This document shows, piece by piece, positions 42,601 through 52,036 of a DNA stretch of 64,000 nt (within the stretch, counting starts at the first letter, position 1; each line of letters starts with the position of its first letter). The translations under genes were made by a program, and so were the position numbers. The notes below the pieces were generated by a model, which was not told the DNA's origin, made no database searches, and was given only the letters and a program-made list of their open reading frames with translations. Origin of the DNA: Prevotella sp. UBA2809 (GTDB lineage Bacteria; Bacteroidota; Bacteroidia; Bacteroidales; Bacteroidaceae); the NCBI GenBank assembly GCA_002351725.1, contig DEHD01000031.1, forward strand, positions 25,510 to 89,509, written 5' to 3'.

Positions 42601-45600
42601 TGGACATCGGATAGTTGGACGGTTCCAGAGCCAAAGAGTGAGCTAAATTATACTGGCGAGGCTTTGGATTTGATTACAAGGGCCTCCATACCAGAAGGAG
42701 CAACCATAAAGTACTTAACCGTATTCAACCCCGAAAGTTATGATTATATTGAGAGAGCTAACGAAGAATGGAGCACAACAACTCCAACTGGCAATGCCCC
42801 CGGAAATTATGCCATCTTTTATAAAATAGAAGGTGGAGACAACTTTGAAGATTGGGGACCATCAGAGGTTGGAATAAAAGCCACAATCGAAAAGGGTAAG
42901 GTTTCTATCACTGCTGAAGATATTAGATCAACTTATACGGGAGAACCTATAACTTTTGATAAGAATAAGGTTGAAATATCAATTTCATCAATATCGAAAG
43001 ATGGTATTAACTTTAAGTACTATGTACCAAACGCAGATAATCCAGAAGAACAAACTCTATTAGACAATGCACCTACAAATATCGGCATATACAATGTCGA
43101 GATTTCACTTAATGATGACAATTACTCAGCCGAAGCAATCACTGCTACGCTCACAATTGCAGCACAGGCCATCACCAGCGCTATGGTAACTCTCGATCCT
43201 GATGCCAACCTTATGTATGATGGAAACGAGAAGCACCCTGCAGTAATAAAAGTTGCGATTGCTGCGGATGAGTCTGTTGGCGCAGCAGAAAAGGTGTTCA
43301 GCGCCGAGACCGACTACAACGTAAGCTATAGCGAAGGTTGTACTATTATTGGAGATTATACTGCTACGGTAACCTTCAAGGGCAACTACTCCGGCGAAGC
43401 TACTGCAACATTCACTATTACAGCAGCAACGATGAATGTTACATCCGAAGGGCACAGCGGTAGTTACGATGGCGAGGCACATGGAATAAAGGTTACTGCA
43501 CCCGAGGACGCAACAGTGAAATACAGAAACCAGGAAGGAACATACGAGCTTACAGAAACGCCAACATACATCAATGCAGGTTCCTACGAGGTATACTATC
43601 AGGTAACCATGGACAACTACACAACCGTAACTGGTAGTGCAACAGTAGAGATTAGCAAGGCCGATATCACTCCGACTGTTACATTAGAAGGCTGGACATA
43701 CGGAGCAACAGCAAATACTCCTACCATTACAGGAAATAGCGGCGAAGGAACTGTCACTTATACTTATAAGGCAGAAGGCGCAGAAACGTTTGTTGAAACA
43801 GCTCCAGAAACTGCCGGTAACTACACTATCAAGGCCTCGATTGCTGAGACAACAAACTATAATTCTGGCGAGGCTACCGCAGAATTCACTATCACAGCGG
43901 CAACGATGAATATTACTGCCGAGGGATACGAAGGAACATACGACACCCAGGCCCACGGAATAACAATTAAAGCACCTGAGGGCGCTGTAGTGAAATACAG
44001 AAATCAAGAGGGAACATACACTCTTACTGAAGCACCGACTTACACAAATGCTGGTACATACGAGGTACACTATCAGGTAACCATGGACAACTACACCACC
44101 GTAACCAGCAGTGCAACAGTAAAGATAAGTAAGGCTGACATTACACCGACAGTAACACTTGAAGGCTGGACATACGGAACTACCGCTAAGACGCCAAGCA
44201 TCACAGGTAATCCCGGCGAAGGAACTGTCACCTATTCATATAAGGCAGAAGGTGCAGAAACATTTGGTAAAACAGCACCAGAAATTGTTGGTACCCATAC
44301 CATAAAGGCCTCGATTGCTGAGACAACAAACTACAACGCAGGCGAGGCTACTGCAACATTCACTATCACAGCAGCAACGATGGAAGTAACTGCCGAGGGA
44401 TACGAAGGAACATACGACACCCAGGCCCACGGAATAAAGGTTACAGCACCCGAGGACGCTACAGTGAATTACGGAAGTCAGGAGGGAACGTACAATCTTC
44501 AAAATTCACCCACATACACGGATGCCGGAACATACACGGTTTACTATCAGGTAACCATGAGCAACTACACCACCGTAACAGGTAGCAAAACTGTAGAGAT
44601 AAGCAAGGCAAACATAACACCTACAGTAGCACTTGAGGGTTGGACATATGGCACAACTGCTAATACTCCAAGCATTACAGGTAACACCGGCAATGGAAAC
44701 GTTACCTATACTTATAAGGCAGAAGGATCAGAAACATTTGTTGATACCAAGCCAGAAGTAGTTGGTACCCACACCATCAAAGCCTCGATTGCAGAGACAA
44801 CAAATTATAACGCAGGCGAGGCTACCGCAGAATTCACTATCACAGCAGCAACATCGAGTGTAACAGCCAAGGGATACAAAGGAGCATACGACAAACAGGC
44901 CCACGGAATAACTGTCACAGCCCCCGAGGGCTCAACTGTGATGTACGGAACACAGGAAGGTACTTACGAGCAATCAGAATCACCTACATACACCAATGCA
45001 GGAAACTACACGGTTTACTATCAGGTAACAAAGGAAAACTATACCACCGTAACCGGTAGTGTTACAATAGAGATAAGCAAGGCTGACATTACACCAACGG
45101 TAACACTTGAAGGCTGGACATACGGAACTACCGCTAAGACGCCAAACATTACAGGCAACACAGGCGAAGGAACCGTTACTTATACTTATAAGGCTGAAGG
45201 TGCAGACGCATTTGGTGAAACAGCACCAGAAGTCGTTGGTACCCACACCGTCAAGGCCTCGATTGCTGAGACAACAAACTATAACGCAGGCGAGGCTACA
45301 GCAACATTCACAATCACAGCGGCAACGATGACCGTTTCTGCTGCTGGACACGAAGGAACATACGACAACAAGGCCCACGGAATTACAGTTACAGCACCCG
45401 AGGGCTCAAAAGTGATGTATGGAAGCCAGAATGGTACATACAACCTTACAGAAGCACCAACATACACCGATGCAGGTACTTACGAGGTATACTATCAGGT
45501 AACGATGAACAACTATACCACCGTAACCGGTAGCGAAACAGTAAATATAAGCAAGGCAGCCATTACTCCAACAGTAACATTGGAGGGGTGGACATACGGA

Positions 45601-48498
45601 ACTACCGCTAAGACGCCAAGCATTACAGGCAACACCGGCGAAGGAACTGTCACTTATTCTTATAAGGCAGAAGGTACTGAATCATTTGTTGAAACGAAGC
45701 CTTTAGTTGTTGGTACTCATACCGTCAAGGCCTCGATTGCTGAGACAACAAACTATAACGCTGGAGAGGCTACCACAACGTTCACTATCACAGCAGCAAC
45801 GATGACTATAACTGCTGCTGGACACGAAGGAACATACGATGGCAAGGCTCACGGAATAACTGTTACAGCACCTGAGGATGCTACCATCAAATACGGAGAA
45901 CAGGAAGGTTCTTACGAACAATCAGAAGCACCAACATACACCGATGCAGGTACTTACGAGGTTTACTATCAGGTAACCATGGACAACTACACAACCGTAA
46001 CTGGTAGTGCAAAAGTAGAGATTAGCAAGGCCGATATCACTCCGACTGTTACATTAGAAGGCTGGACATACGGAGCAACAGCAAATACTCCTACCATTAC
46101 AGGCAATACCGGAAACGGAACTGTCACTTATACTTATAAGGCAGAAGGCGCAGAAACGTTTGTTGAAACAGCTCCAGAAACTGCCGGTAACTACACCATT
46201 AAGGCCTCGATAGCCGAGACAGCCAACTATAATGCCGGTGAGGCTACCACAGAATTCACTATCACAGCGGCAACGATGAATATTACTGCCGAGGGATACG
46301 AAGGAACATACGACACCCAGGCCCACGGAATAACAATTAAAGCACCTGAGGGCGCTGTAGTGAAATACAGAAATCAAGAGGGAACATACACTCTTACTGA
46401 AGCACCGACTTACACAAATGCTGGTACATACGAGGTACACTATCAGGTAACCATGGACAACTACACCACCGTAACCAGCAGTGCAACAGTAAAGATAAGT
46501 AAGGCTGACATTACTCCGACAGTATCATTGGAGGGCTGGACATATGGCACCACTGCTAAATCACCAAGCGTTACAGGCAATACTGGCGAAGGAACTGTTA
46601 CCTATACTTACCAGGCAGAAGGTGCAGAAATATTTACTGAGACTATGCCAGAAGTTGTTGGTACCCATACCATCAAGGCCTCGATTGCTGAGACAACAAA
46701 CTACAACGCAGGCGAGGCTACCGCAACATTCACTATCACAGCGGCAACGATGACAGTAACCGCCAAGGGATATGAAGGAACATATGATGGCAATGCCCAC
46801 GGAATTACAGTTTCTGCTCCTAAGAATGCTACCATTAAATACGGAACAGCAGAAGGCTCTTACGAGCTCAATGCATCACCGGAATATACCACTGCAGGAA
46901 ACTATACGGTTTACTATCAGGTAACCATGGATAACTATACTACCGTAACTGGTAGCGAAACAGTAAAGATAAGCAAGGCCGAAGCAGAGCTGGAATTCGA
47001 TGTTCCTGAAGAAAGCAAGGTTTATGCAACTATCGGCAAGGAGTTTACTGAGCCTACACTTAACAACCTGAAAGGACTGGATGTTACTTTCAGTAGCTCG
47101 GACGAAAGCGTTGCTACCGTTGACAAGAACACAGGTAAGGTAACACTGAAAAGTGCCGGTCTGACTTACATTACAGCTACATTCGCTGGAAACGACAACT
47201 ATAACGAGTTTGCCGTGAAATACGAACTGCGAGTTAAGGGTTCTTACAACCTGTGGATTGACAACGTACAGGTTACAAGCGATAACTATAATGACATACT
47301 GGAAAACCAGAAATTCTTCTATGATCTGGTAAACAAGTGGCTCATTATTACTAATAATGAAACACCTGTAACGGTGAAGAGCAGTATGCCTGAACTTACT
47401 ATCTATTTGAACGGAAAGAGTGAACTGGAACGTATATACTTCGACAATCAGGGCAACGCTCAAAACACAGGAACACTGAGCTTCTTCAACTATAATGACG
47501 TGCCGGGTAAGCTGACACTCGATACCAATAACGATAATGGTGTGATAAGCGGATTCAGCTCGATTAGCTTCGACGATAATACAAAACTACGTTTTATTGA
47601 TCCCGACAGTTGCGAATACAAAGACGGCTTAGTAAAGATGACAAAACCCAGTCAACTCGGAGAGATAGTAAAACAGGTCACCATAGGACAATACATCGAG
47701 CCTATGGCAAACGGTGATGGTATTAGCTTCGGAAACATCGACAGTGAGACAAACATCACAAACATGACTATTGAAGACAAACTGCTTATTACAGCAACAC
47801 AACACGAGGAAGGCAGCAATGAAGATGATGACTACATCGACCCGAATAATGGTGCCTTCGTAATGAATACCACTAATACATCTGAGGATGTAGAAGTTCT
47901 GTCACAAGGGGTAGAAAGCGGAAATAAGCAACCTGGTTCAGAAGATTATGCCGACAGCTTCAGAGGAGGTATCACCTTTATGATACCGAGTGGTACAGGA
48001 ACCATTGAGCTAGAGCTTATGAACGAAGAAGGATACATGCTGATGCTTAAGATTGGCACAGGAGTCCCCCACGAGATAGTTAGGTACGAACGTGCTACAG
48101 TAGTCATCGATTACAATGTAGATGAGCCGACATACGTATACCTCTATCTGGAAGAGAAATCGATAATAGGAGCACGAAGAGCAGGTAATAACACCCGTGT
48201 GGGTAAGCGTGACAAAGCTCACGGCACTGTATTCTCTGTAAAAGTAAAGGCTGCATCGGTATCATCTACCAACCCGTTGAATAATGTTGAGGGTGCTACG
48301 GGTAATATTACAATACCTGATGTTAACACAACAACCCCAAGTGGCGATGATGTTCCTACTAAGGCCGAGTTTAAAATCACTAACGATGAAAACAAAGCTA
48401 ATGACGATAAGTGGTACACCATCAATGGTCAAAGGATTAACAAGCCAACTCAAAAGGGTGTGTACATCAGAAACAGAAAGAAGGTTGTAGTTAAATAG
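39664..48498 (+). CDS. Giant secreted surface protein with tandem Ig-like (MBG-type) repeats
   Basis: 2944 residues with a signal peptide. Order: four copies of a beta-rich module beginning Y-x-L/I-x-I-x-G/N-x-x-V-T (about residues 35, 195, 335, 500); a chitobiase-C-terminal-like segment (SSTSPSGTTIYYKWDNG); Ig-like domains; then seven tandem 158-residue units (about 1250-2440), each a pair of domains starting ITPTVTLEGWTYG and TITAATM..G..GTYD; a Big_2-like domain (FSSSDESVATVDKNTGKVTLKSAG, given here in part as VDKNTGKVTLKSAG); a fifth copy of the first module; and a C-terminal tail YTINGQR..KPTQKGVYIRNRKKVVVK resembling short Bacteroidales surface-protein tails. Probably a long fibre or adhesin; binding partner unknown. 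Confidence 0.85.
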   Translation: MIKRLLNCLSLTKIILVLLVTILTQSLWAADDNYGIIVAGITINSSNASDVLGDGDGETGSVSFDKNTNTLTLDGATINMQGIMDHYAVESSINDLNVKLLGYTSITIDKNSDCTNVFAYTGESNAAQLTLETEANSEGSYGKLYVSGISDKEYITKGYTITNQLQNSGEQTGWKYTEQSGTYSSVYIMFTEYYDLWIGGAHITSDNLMPVSGGTKYIPSTHTLHLAGYGYSDAISSKMQELIVEVDGENSLSSFSYIGTENGRIVFRTAENSQSTNTVNLQKDNGGVITGFYQVVIEEPLQLNSPGTISELSTASSAIISNNVVEYSIRIAGIQVNNKNASSGITGEGITGTIKYDNDTHTLTLNNATITPEQEAPGIDYHGSESLIIELIGTNKIISSGGCDVIQCSSILDIRPDITLKNGDGNPCSLELEGGSGNIISGFRNISGLSNIGGYGNNLVLVYDKDVCYVQNDGLYSYGSDGTGAPGNPVSNATIATDYHLRIGNVYVTNLNKDNVLSNTSNDGKLSYSPQTNTLSFNGAEILQKISIEQENLTIDLEGNNSITIKDEPKSSAIIAETCSLTIKSTSKTGSLTLSSSGECPLTQGITPTITKPLVSSKNIANEEVTMATIHPVYPPIASNTIKTNEGIFIYLENSEDNGGSGIIKYSIKNADKSTGISNQTFSPETGISMTKPGTLTAWIELDSENKSTDLVGKFFGFKQKSIRKVYNGTDAVTFSPEIVPEIEDGDNITVTYEKESGNATVSENAISMSSYGSSMIAARLSQSYSDNQHTYKLNPDTIQIKVIAVPATPSIPEDNSIFLSTDKITISSTSPSGTTIYYKWDNGADKTYTNEISIEGSTLSAWVKYQPYSDAEPVYSDTISATYAIKTNIEGLIFTPSTITDIPYTSSAITPDFTISTQDGTTLTTNDYTLSYKQVVENTPTAVESAINVGSYILTIEGKGSYGGTKEMPFNIVKATLDWTSDSWTVPEPKSELNYTGEALDLITRASIPEGATIKYLTVFNPESYDYIERANEEWSTTTPTGNAPGNYAIFYKIEGGDNFEDWGPSEVGIKATIEKGKVSITAEDIRSTYTGEPITFDKNKVEISISSISKDGINFKYYVPNADNPEEQTLLDNAPTNIGIYNVEISLNDDNYSAEAITATLTIAAQAITSAMVTLDPDANLMYDGNEKHPAVIKVAIAADESVGAAEKVFSAETDYNVSYSEGCTIIGDYTATVTFKGNYSGEATATFTITAATMNVTSEGHSGSYDGEAHGIKVTAPEDATVKYRNQEGTYELTETPTYINAGSYEVYYQVTMDNYTTVTGSATVEISKADITPTVTLEGWTYGATANTPTITGNSGEGTVTYTYKAEGAETFVETAPETAGNYTIKASIAETTNYNSGEATAEFTITAATMNITAEGYEGTYDTQAHGITIKAPEGAVVKYRNQEGTYTLTEAPTYTNAGTYEVHYQVTMDNYTTVTSSATVKISKADITPTVTLEGWTYGTTAKTPSITGNPGEGTVTYSYKAEGAETFGKTAPEIVGTHTIKASIAETTNYNAGEATATFTITAATMEVTAEGYEGTYDTQAHGIKVTAPEDATVNYGSQEGTYNLQNSPTYTDAGTYTVYYQVTMSNYTTVTGSKTVEISKANITPTVALEGWTYGTTANTPSITGNTGNGNVTYTYKAEGSETFVDTKPEVVGTHTIKASIAETTNYNAGEATAEFTITAATSSVTAKGYKGAYDKQAHGITVTAPEGSTVMYGTQEGTYEQSESPTYTNAGNYTVYYQVTKENYTTVTGSVTIEISKADITPTVTLEGWTYGTTAKTPNITGNTGEGTVTYTYKAEGADAFGETAPEVVGTHTVKASIAETTNYNAGEATATFTITAATMTVSAAGHEGTYDNKAHGITVTAPEGSKVMYGSQNGTYNLTEAPTYTDAGTYEVYYQVTMNNYTTVTGSETVNISKAAITPTVTLEGWTYGTTAKTPSITGNTGEGTVTYSYKAEGTESFVETKPLVVGTHTVKASIAETTNYNAGEATTTFTITAATMTITAAGHEGTYDGKAHGITVTAPEDATIKYGEQEGSYEQSEAPTYTDAGTYEVYYQVTMDNYTTVTGSAKVEISKADITPTVTLEGWTYGATANTPTITGNTGNGTVTYTYKAEGAETFVETAPETAGNYTIKASIAETANYNAGEATTEFTITAATMNITAEGYEGTYDTQAHGITIKAPEGAVVKYRNQEGTYTLTEAPTYTNAGTYEVHYQVTMDNYTTVTSSATVKISKADITPTVSLEGWTYGTTAKSPSVTGNTGEGTVTYTYQAEGAEIFTETMPEVVGTHTIKASIAETTNYNAGEATATFTITAATMTVTAKGYEGTYDGNAHGITVSAPKNATIKYGTAEGSYELNASPEYTTAGNYTVYYQVTMDNYTTVTGSETVKISKAEAELEFDVPEESKVYATIGKEFTEPTLNNLKGLDVTFSSSDESVATVDKNTGKVTLKSAGLTYITATFAGNDNYNEFAVKYELRVKGSYNLWIDNVQVTSDNYNDILENQKFFYDLVNKWLIITNNETPVTVKSSMPELTIYLNGKSELERIYFDNQGNAQNTGTLSFFNYNDVPGKLTLDTNNDNGVISGFSSISFDDNTKLRFIDPDSCEYKDGLVKMTKPSQLGEIVKQVTIGQYIEPMANGDGISFGNIDSETNITNMTIEDKLLITATQHEEGSNEDDDYIDPNNGAFVMNTTNTSEDVEVLSQGVESGNKQPGSEDYADSFRGGITFMIPSGTGTIELELMNEEGYMLMLKIGTGVPHEIVRYERATVVIDYNVDEPTYVYLYLEEKSIIGARRAGNNTRVGKRDKAHGTVFSVKVKAASVSSTNPLNNVEGATGNITIPDVNTTTPSGDDVPTKAEFKITNDENKANDDKWYTINGQRINKPTQKGVYIRNRKKVVVK
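43651..46968 (+). repeat. Seven tandem 474-bp repeats inside the giant gene
   Basis: Units begin near 43660 and recur every 474 bp (158 codons). Two stretches, 43880-44144 and 46250-46514, are identical over 265 bp and lie exactly five periods (2370 bp) apart. Confidence 0.9.
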
Positions 48499-48502
48499 AA
48501 AC

Positions 48503-48535
48503 AATGATCCCCGCCGGTTGGGCGGGGATTATTGT
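48503..48535. terminator. Bidirectional terminator between the giant gene and the DUF5020 gene
   Basis: ATCCCCGCC (48507-48515) / GGCGGGGAT (48521-48529), 5-nt loop, extended outward by ACAAT/ATTGT. It serves the converging genes. Confidence 0.75.
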
Positions 48536-48543
48536 TTGAATAT

Positions 48544-49245
48544 TTAGAAGTTCCACTTAACTGCGAGAGTTGGGTTAATGAAGAACGTCTTATCATCGTA
48601 AGTATTGTAGATGAAGTTGTTGCTAAGCTCAACCTCGGTACCAACGCTGAAGTGGTTGGTGATGTTATACCAGAACTGAGGCTCTGAGAGGAATACCAAC
48701 TGACCATGACCATCAGCATTCTCACCACGCCACAGATCGAAGAAACCAGAGAAGGTACACTTGTTGTTAGCGAAGTTAAGACCCCATACACCTGTGAGCT
48801 GAACAGAGTTGTAAGCCGATGTATTGTCGTAGCTCTTGAAGTAACGCTTGTACATCAACTGAGCACTCCAAGTCTTTGAGAAGTCGGCGTTGTGACCATT
48901 ATAGGCAGCACCAACAAGAGCAGCCTGCTGGAATGAACCGAAGCGGTTAAGTCCACCGTCGTACTCAACGTGAGCAGCGAAACCGTTCTTACCAATATTG
49001 AACTCACGAGAGATCTCGGTATAAGCACCCTCAGTGAACTTATTAGTGAGGTCTACATCAACGAAATAGTACCAAGAACCCCACTGGTCGGCCTTGAACT
49101 GCTCGAGGGTAACGGTAACTCTCTGGCGACCATCTTCCTGGTCAGAATAGAAACTGCGACCGAAGTCATAATGAACCTGCACATTCTGTGCGTTTGCGCC
49201 AAGTGCTGCTACAGCCATAAGCGCCATAAAAAGAATCTTTTTCAT
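48544..49245 (-). CDS. DUF5020 family outer membrane protein
   Basis: 233 residues with a signal peptide (cleaved after ANA) and a beta-strand-rich body: VQVHYDFGRSFY, WGSWYYFVDVDL, a run of alternating hydrophobic strands and a C-terminal NPTLAVKWNF with final phenylalanine. This fits the DUF5020 family, which resembles the Tsx nucleoside channel and is likely a small outer membrane barrel. Substrate unknown. It is 20 bp from the start of lpxB on the same strand, so it may be transcribed with surE-lpxB. Confidence 0.82.
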   Translation of the reverse strand: MKKILFMALMAVAALGANAQNVQVHYDFGRSFYSDQEDGRQRVTVTLEQFKADQWGSWYYFVDVDLTNKFTEGAYTEISREFNIGKNGFAAHVEYDGGLNRFGSFQQAALVGAAYNGHNADFSKTWSAQLMYKRYFKSYDNTSAYNSVQLTGVWGLNFANNKCTFSGFFDLWRGENADGHGQLVFLSEPQFWYNITNHFSVGTEVELSNNFIYNTYDDKTFFINPTLAVKWNF

Positions 49246-49265
49246 TTTATTTTAATATTTAATGT

Positions 49266-50381
49266 TTAATGTTTCATTTTTAACAATCTCTCAAACATCA
49301 TTCTCGCTGCATTATCAGGCGCTTTCTCATCACCTAACGCGCGTGATACCTCTTTATATCCCTCGAGCATCTGCTGACGAGCATCACCATCAAGAATCTT
49401 AGCAAGCTCTGTACGGATGTTGGCTACCGAGAAGCTTTCAGCCACCAGTTCGCGAACCACCTCACGACCAGCTACAAGGTTCACAAGCGAAACATATTTT
49501 ACCTTAAGCATATGTCGGCGTACGAAGCCGGCAATCTTTGGCAACGGTGTTTTATAGCACACCACCTGGGGCACGCCAAACAAGCAGGTCTCGAGTGTTG
49601 CAGTACCGCTGGTAGCCAAGGCTGCATGGGATTTTGCGAGCAGATCGTAGGTTTTGCCAAATACGATATTCACCTTGGCGTCCTGCATGAACTGCTGGTA
49701 GTATTCGGGCTCAATACCGGGTGCACCAGCCACTACAATCTGGTAAGTATTTTCATAACCATTTACCGCCTCAATCATTGGGGGCAGGTTATCTTTAATC
49801 TCCTGCTTTCGAGAGCCGGCAAGAAGGGCGATGATATTTTCTTTCTTCGCTGCTGGCGAAGCATGGAAATATTCACGGACCTCATCAGCCGTAGGATTTC
49901 CTACATAATGGATAGGATAGTTATGTTTCTTTTCAAAGAAATCAACCTCGAATGGAAGGATTGAGTAGAGCTCATCAACATCGCGCTTGATGTTTTTGAT
50001 ACGATACTCCTTCCATGCCCATATCTTTGGTGAGATATAATAATACACAGGTATGTTTGTATGAGATTTTACATACTCAGCAATCTTGAGATTAAAGCCC
50101 GGATAGTCAACCAGTATAACGCAGTCAGGCTGCCATTCTACTATATCCTGCTTACACATCTTCATATTGCGAAGTATTGTTGGCAAGTGCATTAACACTG
50201 GGACAAAGCCCATATAAGCCAACTCCTTATAATGGCGCACACGGGTACCACCAACGGCAGTCATCATATCGCCTCCGAAGAAACGAAATTGCGCGTCCAC
50301 GTCAATTTCTTTCAACGAACGCATCAGATGCGATGCATGAAGATCGCCAGAGGCCTCACCAACTATCAGGTAATATTTCAT
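49266..50381 (-). CDS. lpxB: Lipid-A-disaccharide synthase
   Basis: Glycosyltransferase that joins UDP-diacylglucosamine and lipid X to form the lipid A disaccharide. 371 residues with the family landmarks YLIVGEASGDLHASHLM, FFGGDMM (G-G), PDCVILVDYPGFNLK, YYISPKIWAWK and SGTATLETCLFGVPQVV. Start overlaps the surE stop by 4 bp. Confidence 0.95.
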   Translation of the reverse strand: MKYYLIVGEASGDLHASHLMRSLKEIDVDAQFRFFGGDMMTAVGGTRVRHYKELAYMGFVPVLMHLPTILRNMKMCKQDIVEWQPDCVILVDYPGFNLKIAEYVKSHTNIPVYYYISPKIWAWKEYRIKNIKRDVDELYSILPFEVDFFEKKHNYPIHYVGNPTADEVREYFHASPAAKKENIIALLAGSRKQEIKDNLPPMIEAVNGYENTYQIVVAGAPGIEPEYYQQFMQDAKVNIVFGKTYDLLAKSHAALATSGTATLETCLFGVPQVVCYKTPLPKIAGFVRRHMLKVKYVSLVNLVAGREVVRELVAESFSVANIRTELAKILDGDARQQMLEGYKEVSRALGDEKAPDNAARMMFERLLKMKH

Positions 50382-51145
50382 AGATTCCAGCCCTTAATCT
50401 GGTTCATAGCCTCGTAGGCTGTCACATCGATAGTAGTAGGAGTGATGGCAACATAGCCGTTACTGAGAGCCCAGTTATCAGTATCCTCAGCTTCTGGCTC
50501 GTCGTTACGATAGTGTCCCACCATCCACCAGTAGTCGTAACCGCGTGGATGATGTTCCTTGATGGTCTCGTTATACCAAGTACCATAGGCCATGCGACAC
50601 ACCTTAACACCCTTGAAAGCCTCAACCAGAGGGAAATTCACGTTAAGACACACACCCTTAGGCAAACCTTCGGCCAGAACACGCTGAGTTATCTCACGGA
50701 TATAAGGGCGCAAGGGCTCAAAATCAGCATCTGCGGAATAATCGCAAAGCGAGAATGCCAGCGATGGGATGTACTTCAGACAACCCTCGATGGTAACACC
50801 CATAGTGCCGCTGTAATGGGTATTAACCGAGGCATTATCGCCGTGGTTGATACCACCGATAACCATATCTGGACGACGCTGACAGATATTGGCCAGCGCC
50901 ATTTTCACACAATCAACAGGTGTGCCGTTGCACGACCACACCTCTACCCCATCTTCTTTATGGCGTAATTCCAGTCGGAGGGGTATTCCTGCCGAGAAAG
51001 CACGCGAATAACCGCTGCGTGCATCGTCGGGGGCACAGACTATGATATCTGCTATATCCTTAAGCATTTCCACCAGGCTGTTTATGCCCTTGGCCTGAAA
51101 GCCATCATCGTTGGAAATGAGCAGTAAAGGTCGTTTAATTTCCAT
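50378..51145 (-). CDS. surE: 5'-nucleotidase SurE
   Basis: Metal-dependent phosphatase for nucleoside monophosphates. 255 residues from ATG 51145 with the N-terminal metal site LLISNDDGFQAKGI, VCAPDDARSGYSRAFS, CNGTPVDCVKMAL and GGINHGDNASVNTHYSGTMG, all typical. The frame remains open to 51331 but that part crosses the promoter and is not coding. First gene of surE-lpxB. Confidence 0.95.
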   Translation of the reverse strand: MEIKRPLLLISNDDGFQAKGINSLVEMLKDIADIIVCAPDDARSGYSRAFSAGIPLRLELRHKEDGVEVWSCNGTPVDCVKMALANICQRRPDMVIGGINHGDNASVNTHYSGTMGVTIEGCLKYIPSLAFSLCDYSADADFEPLRPYIREITQRVLAEGLPKGVCLNVNFPLVEAFKGVKVCRMAYGTWYNETIKEHHPRGYDYWWMVGHYRNDEPEAEDTDNWALSNGYVAITPTTIDVTAYEAMNQIKGWNL

Positions 51146-51166
51146 AAAATAATTACGATTTGCGTG

Positions 51167-51174
51167 CAAAAGTA
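51167..51174 (-). promoter_or_regulatory. -7 box of surE-lpxB
   Basis: TACTTTTG on the minus strand, 21 nt before the surE ATG. Confidence 0.5.
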
Positions 51175-51217
51175 CGAAAAAAGGTTTAAAAAGCAGCGGT
51201 TTCTCATAAGAAATGTG

Positions 51218-51225
51218 TAACTTTG
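51218..51225 (+). promoter_or_regulatory. -7 box of the parA operon
   Basis: TAACTTTG, 41 nt before the parA ATG; the -33 region is weak. Confidence 0.5.
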
Positions 51226-51266
51226 TGCCCAAATTTCTTATTTTTATCAAGATAGAACTGAATAAA

Positions 51267-52034
51267 ATGGGTAAGATTATTGCTTTAGCAAACCAAAAAG
51301 GCGGTGTCGGTAAGACCACGACAACCATCAACCTGGCAGCTTCGCTGGCTACGCTGGAGAAGACTGTTCTCGTAGTCGACGCCGACCCTCAGGCAAACGC
51401 TTCAAGTGGTCTGGGTGTCGACATTAAGGAGGTAGACTGTTCACTATACGAATGTATCATTAACAAAGCCGACGTTCACGAAGCCGTGTACACCACCGAT
51501 ATCGACGGGCTGGACATTGTGCCAAGCCATATTGACCTGGTAGGTGCCGAGATCGAAATGCTGAACCTGAGCGACAGAGAGAAGGTGCTTAAGAACATGC
51601 TGGACCCAATACGCCAGGAGTACGACTACATATTGATAGACTGCTCGCCATCGTTGGGCCTCATCACTGTTAACGCACTTACTGCTGCCGACTCTGTTAT
51701 CATCCCCGTACAGTGCGAGTACTTCGCTCTGGAGGGAATCAGTAAACTGCTGAACACCATCAAGATCATCAAGAACAAACTGAACCCTGCACTGGAGATT
51801 GAGGGATTCCTGCTGACGATGTACGATAGTCGTCTGCGCCTGGCCAACCAGATTTACGATGAGGTTAAGCGCCACTTCCAGGAACTGGTGTTCAAGACTG
51901 TAATACAGCGAAACGTAAAACTCTCAGAAGCTCCGAGCCACGGACTGCCTGCAATTCTCTATGATGCAGACTCTACAGGTGCAAAGAACCACCTGGCTCT
52001 GGCTCAGGAAATAATATACAAGAACAAGAAATAA
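51267..52034 (+). CDS. parA: Chromosome partitioning ATPase ParA (Soj)
   Basis: Walker-type ATPase that positions origins together with ParB. 255 residues; starts directly with MGKIIALANQKGGVGKTTTT (deviant Walker A), then VVDADPQANASSGLG and DYILIDCSPSLGLIT. The longer frame from 51213 begins upstream of the -7 box and is rejected. parB follows after 2 bp. Confidence 0.96.
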   Translation: MGKIIALANQKGGVGKTTTTINLAASLATLEKTVLVVDADPQANASSGLGVDIKEVDCSLYECIINKADVHEAVYTTDIDGLDIVPSHIDLVGAEIEMLNLSDREKVLKNMLDPIRQEYDYILIDCSPSLGLITVNALTAADSVIIPVQCEYFALEGISKLLNTIKIIKNKLNPALEIEGFLLTMYDSRLRLANQIYDEVKRHFQELVFKTVIQRNVKLSEAPSHGLPAILYDADSTGAKNHLALAQEIIYKNKK

Positions 52035-52036
52035 CT

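Noticed and set aside
43126..47463. Long cysteine-rich open frames on the minus strand (for example 43684-44070, 46054-46440)
   Set aside because: They recur with the 474-bp period and are only mirror images of the repeated coding sequence on the plus strand; no promoter or separate start signals.
51146..51331. N-terminal extension of surE
   Set aside because: It runs across the surE -7 box and into the divergent parA leader; the conserved SurE start is at 51145.
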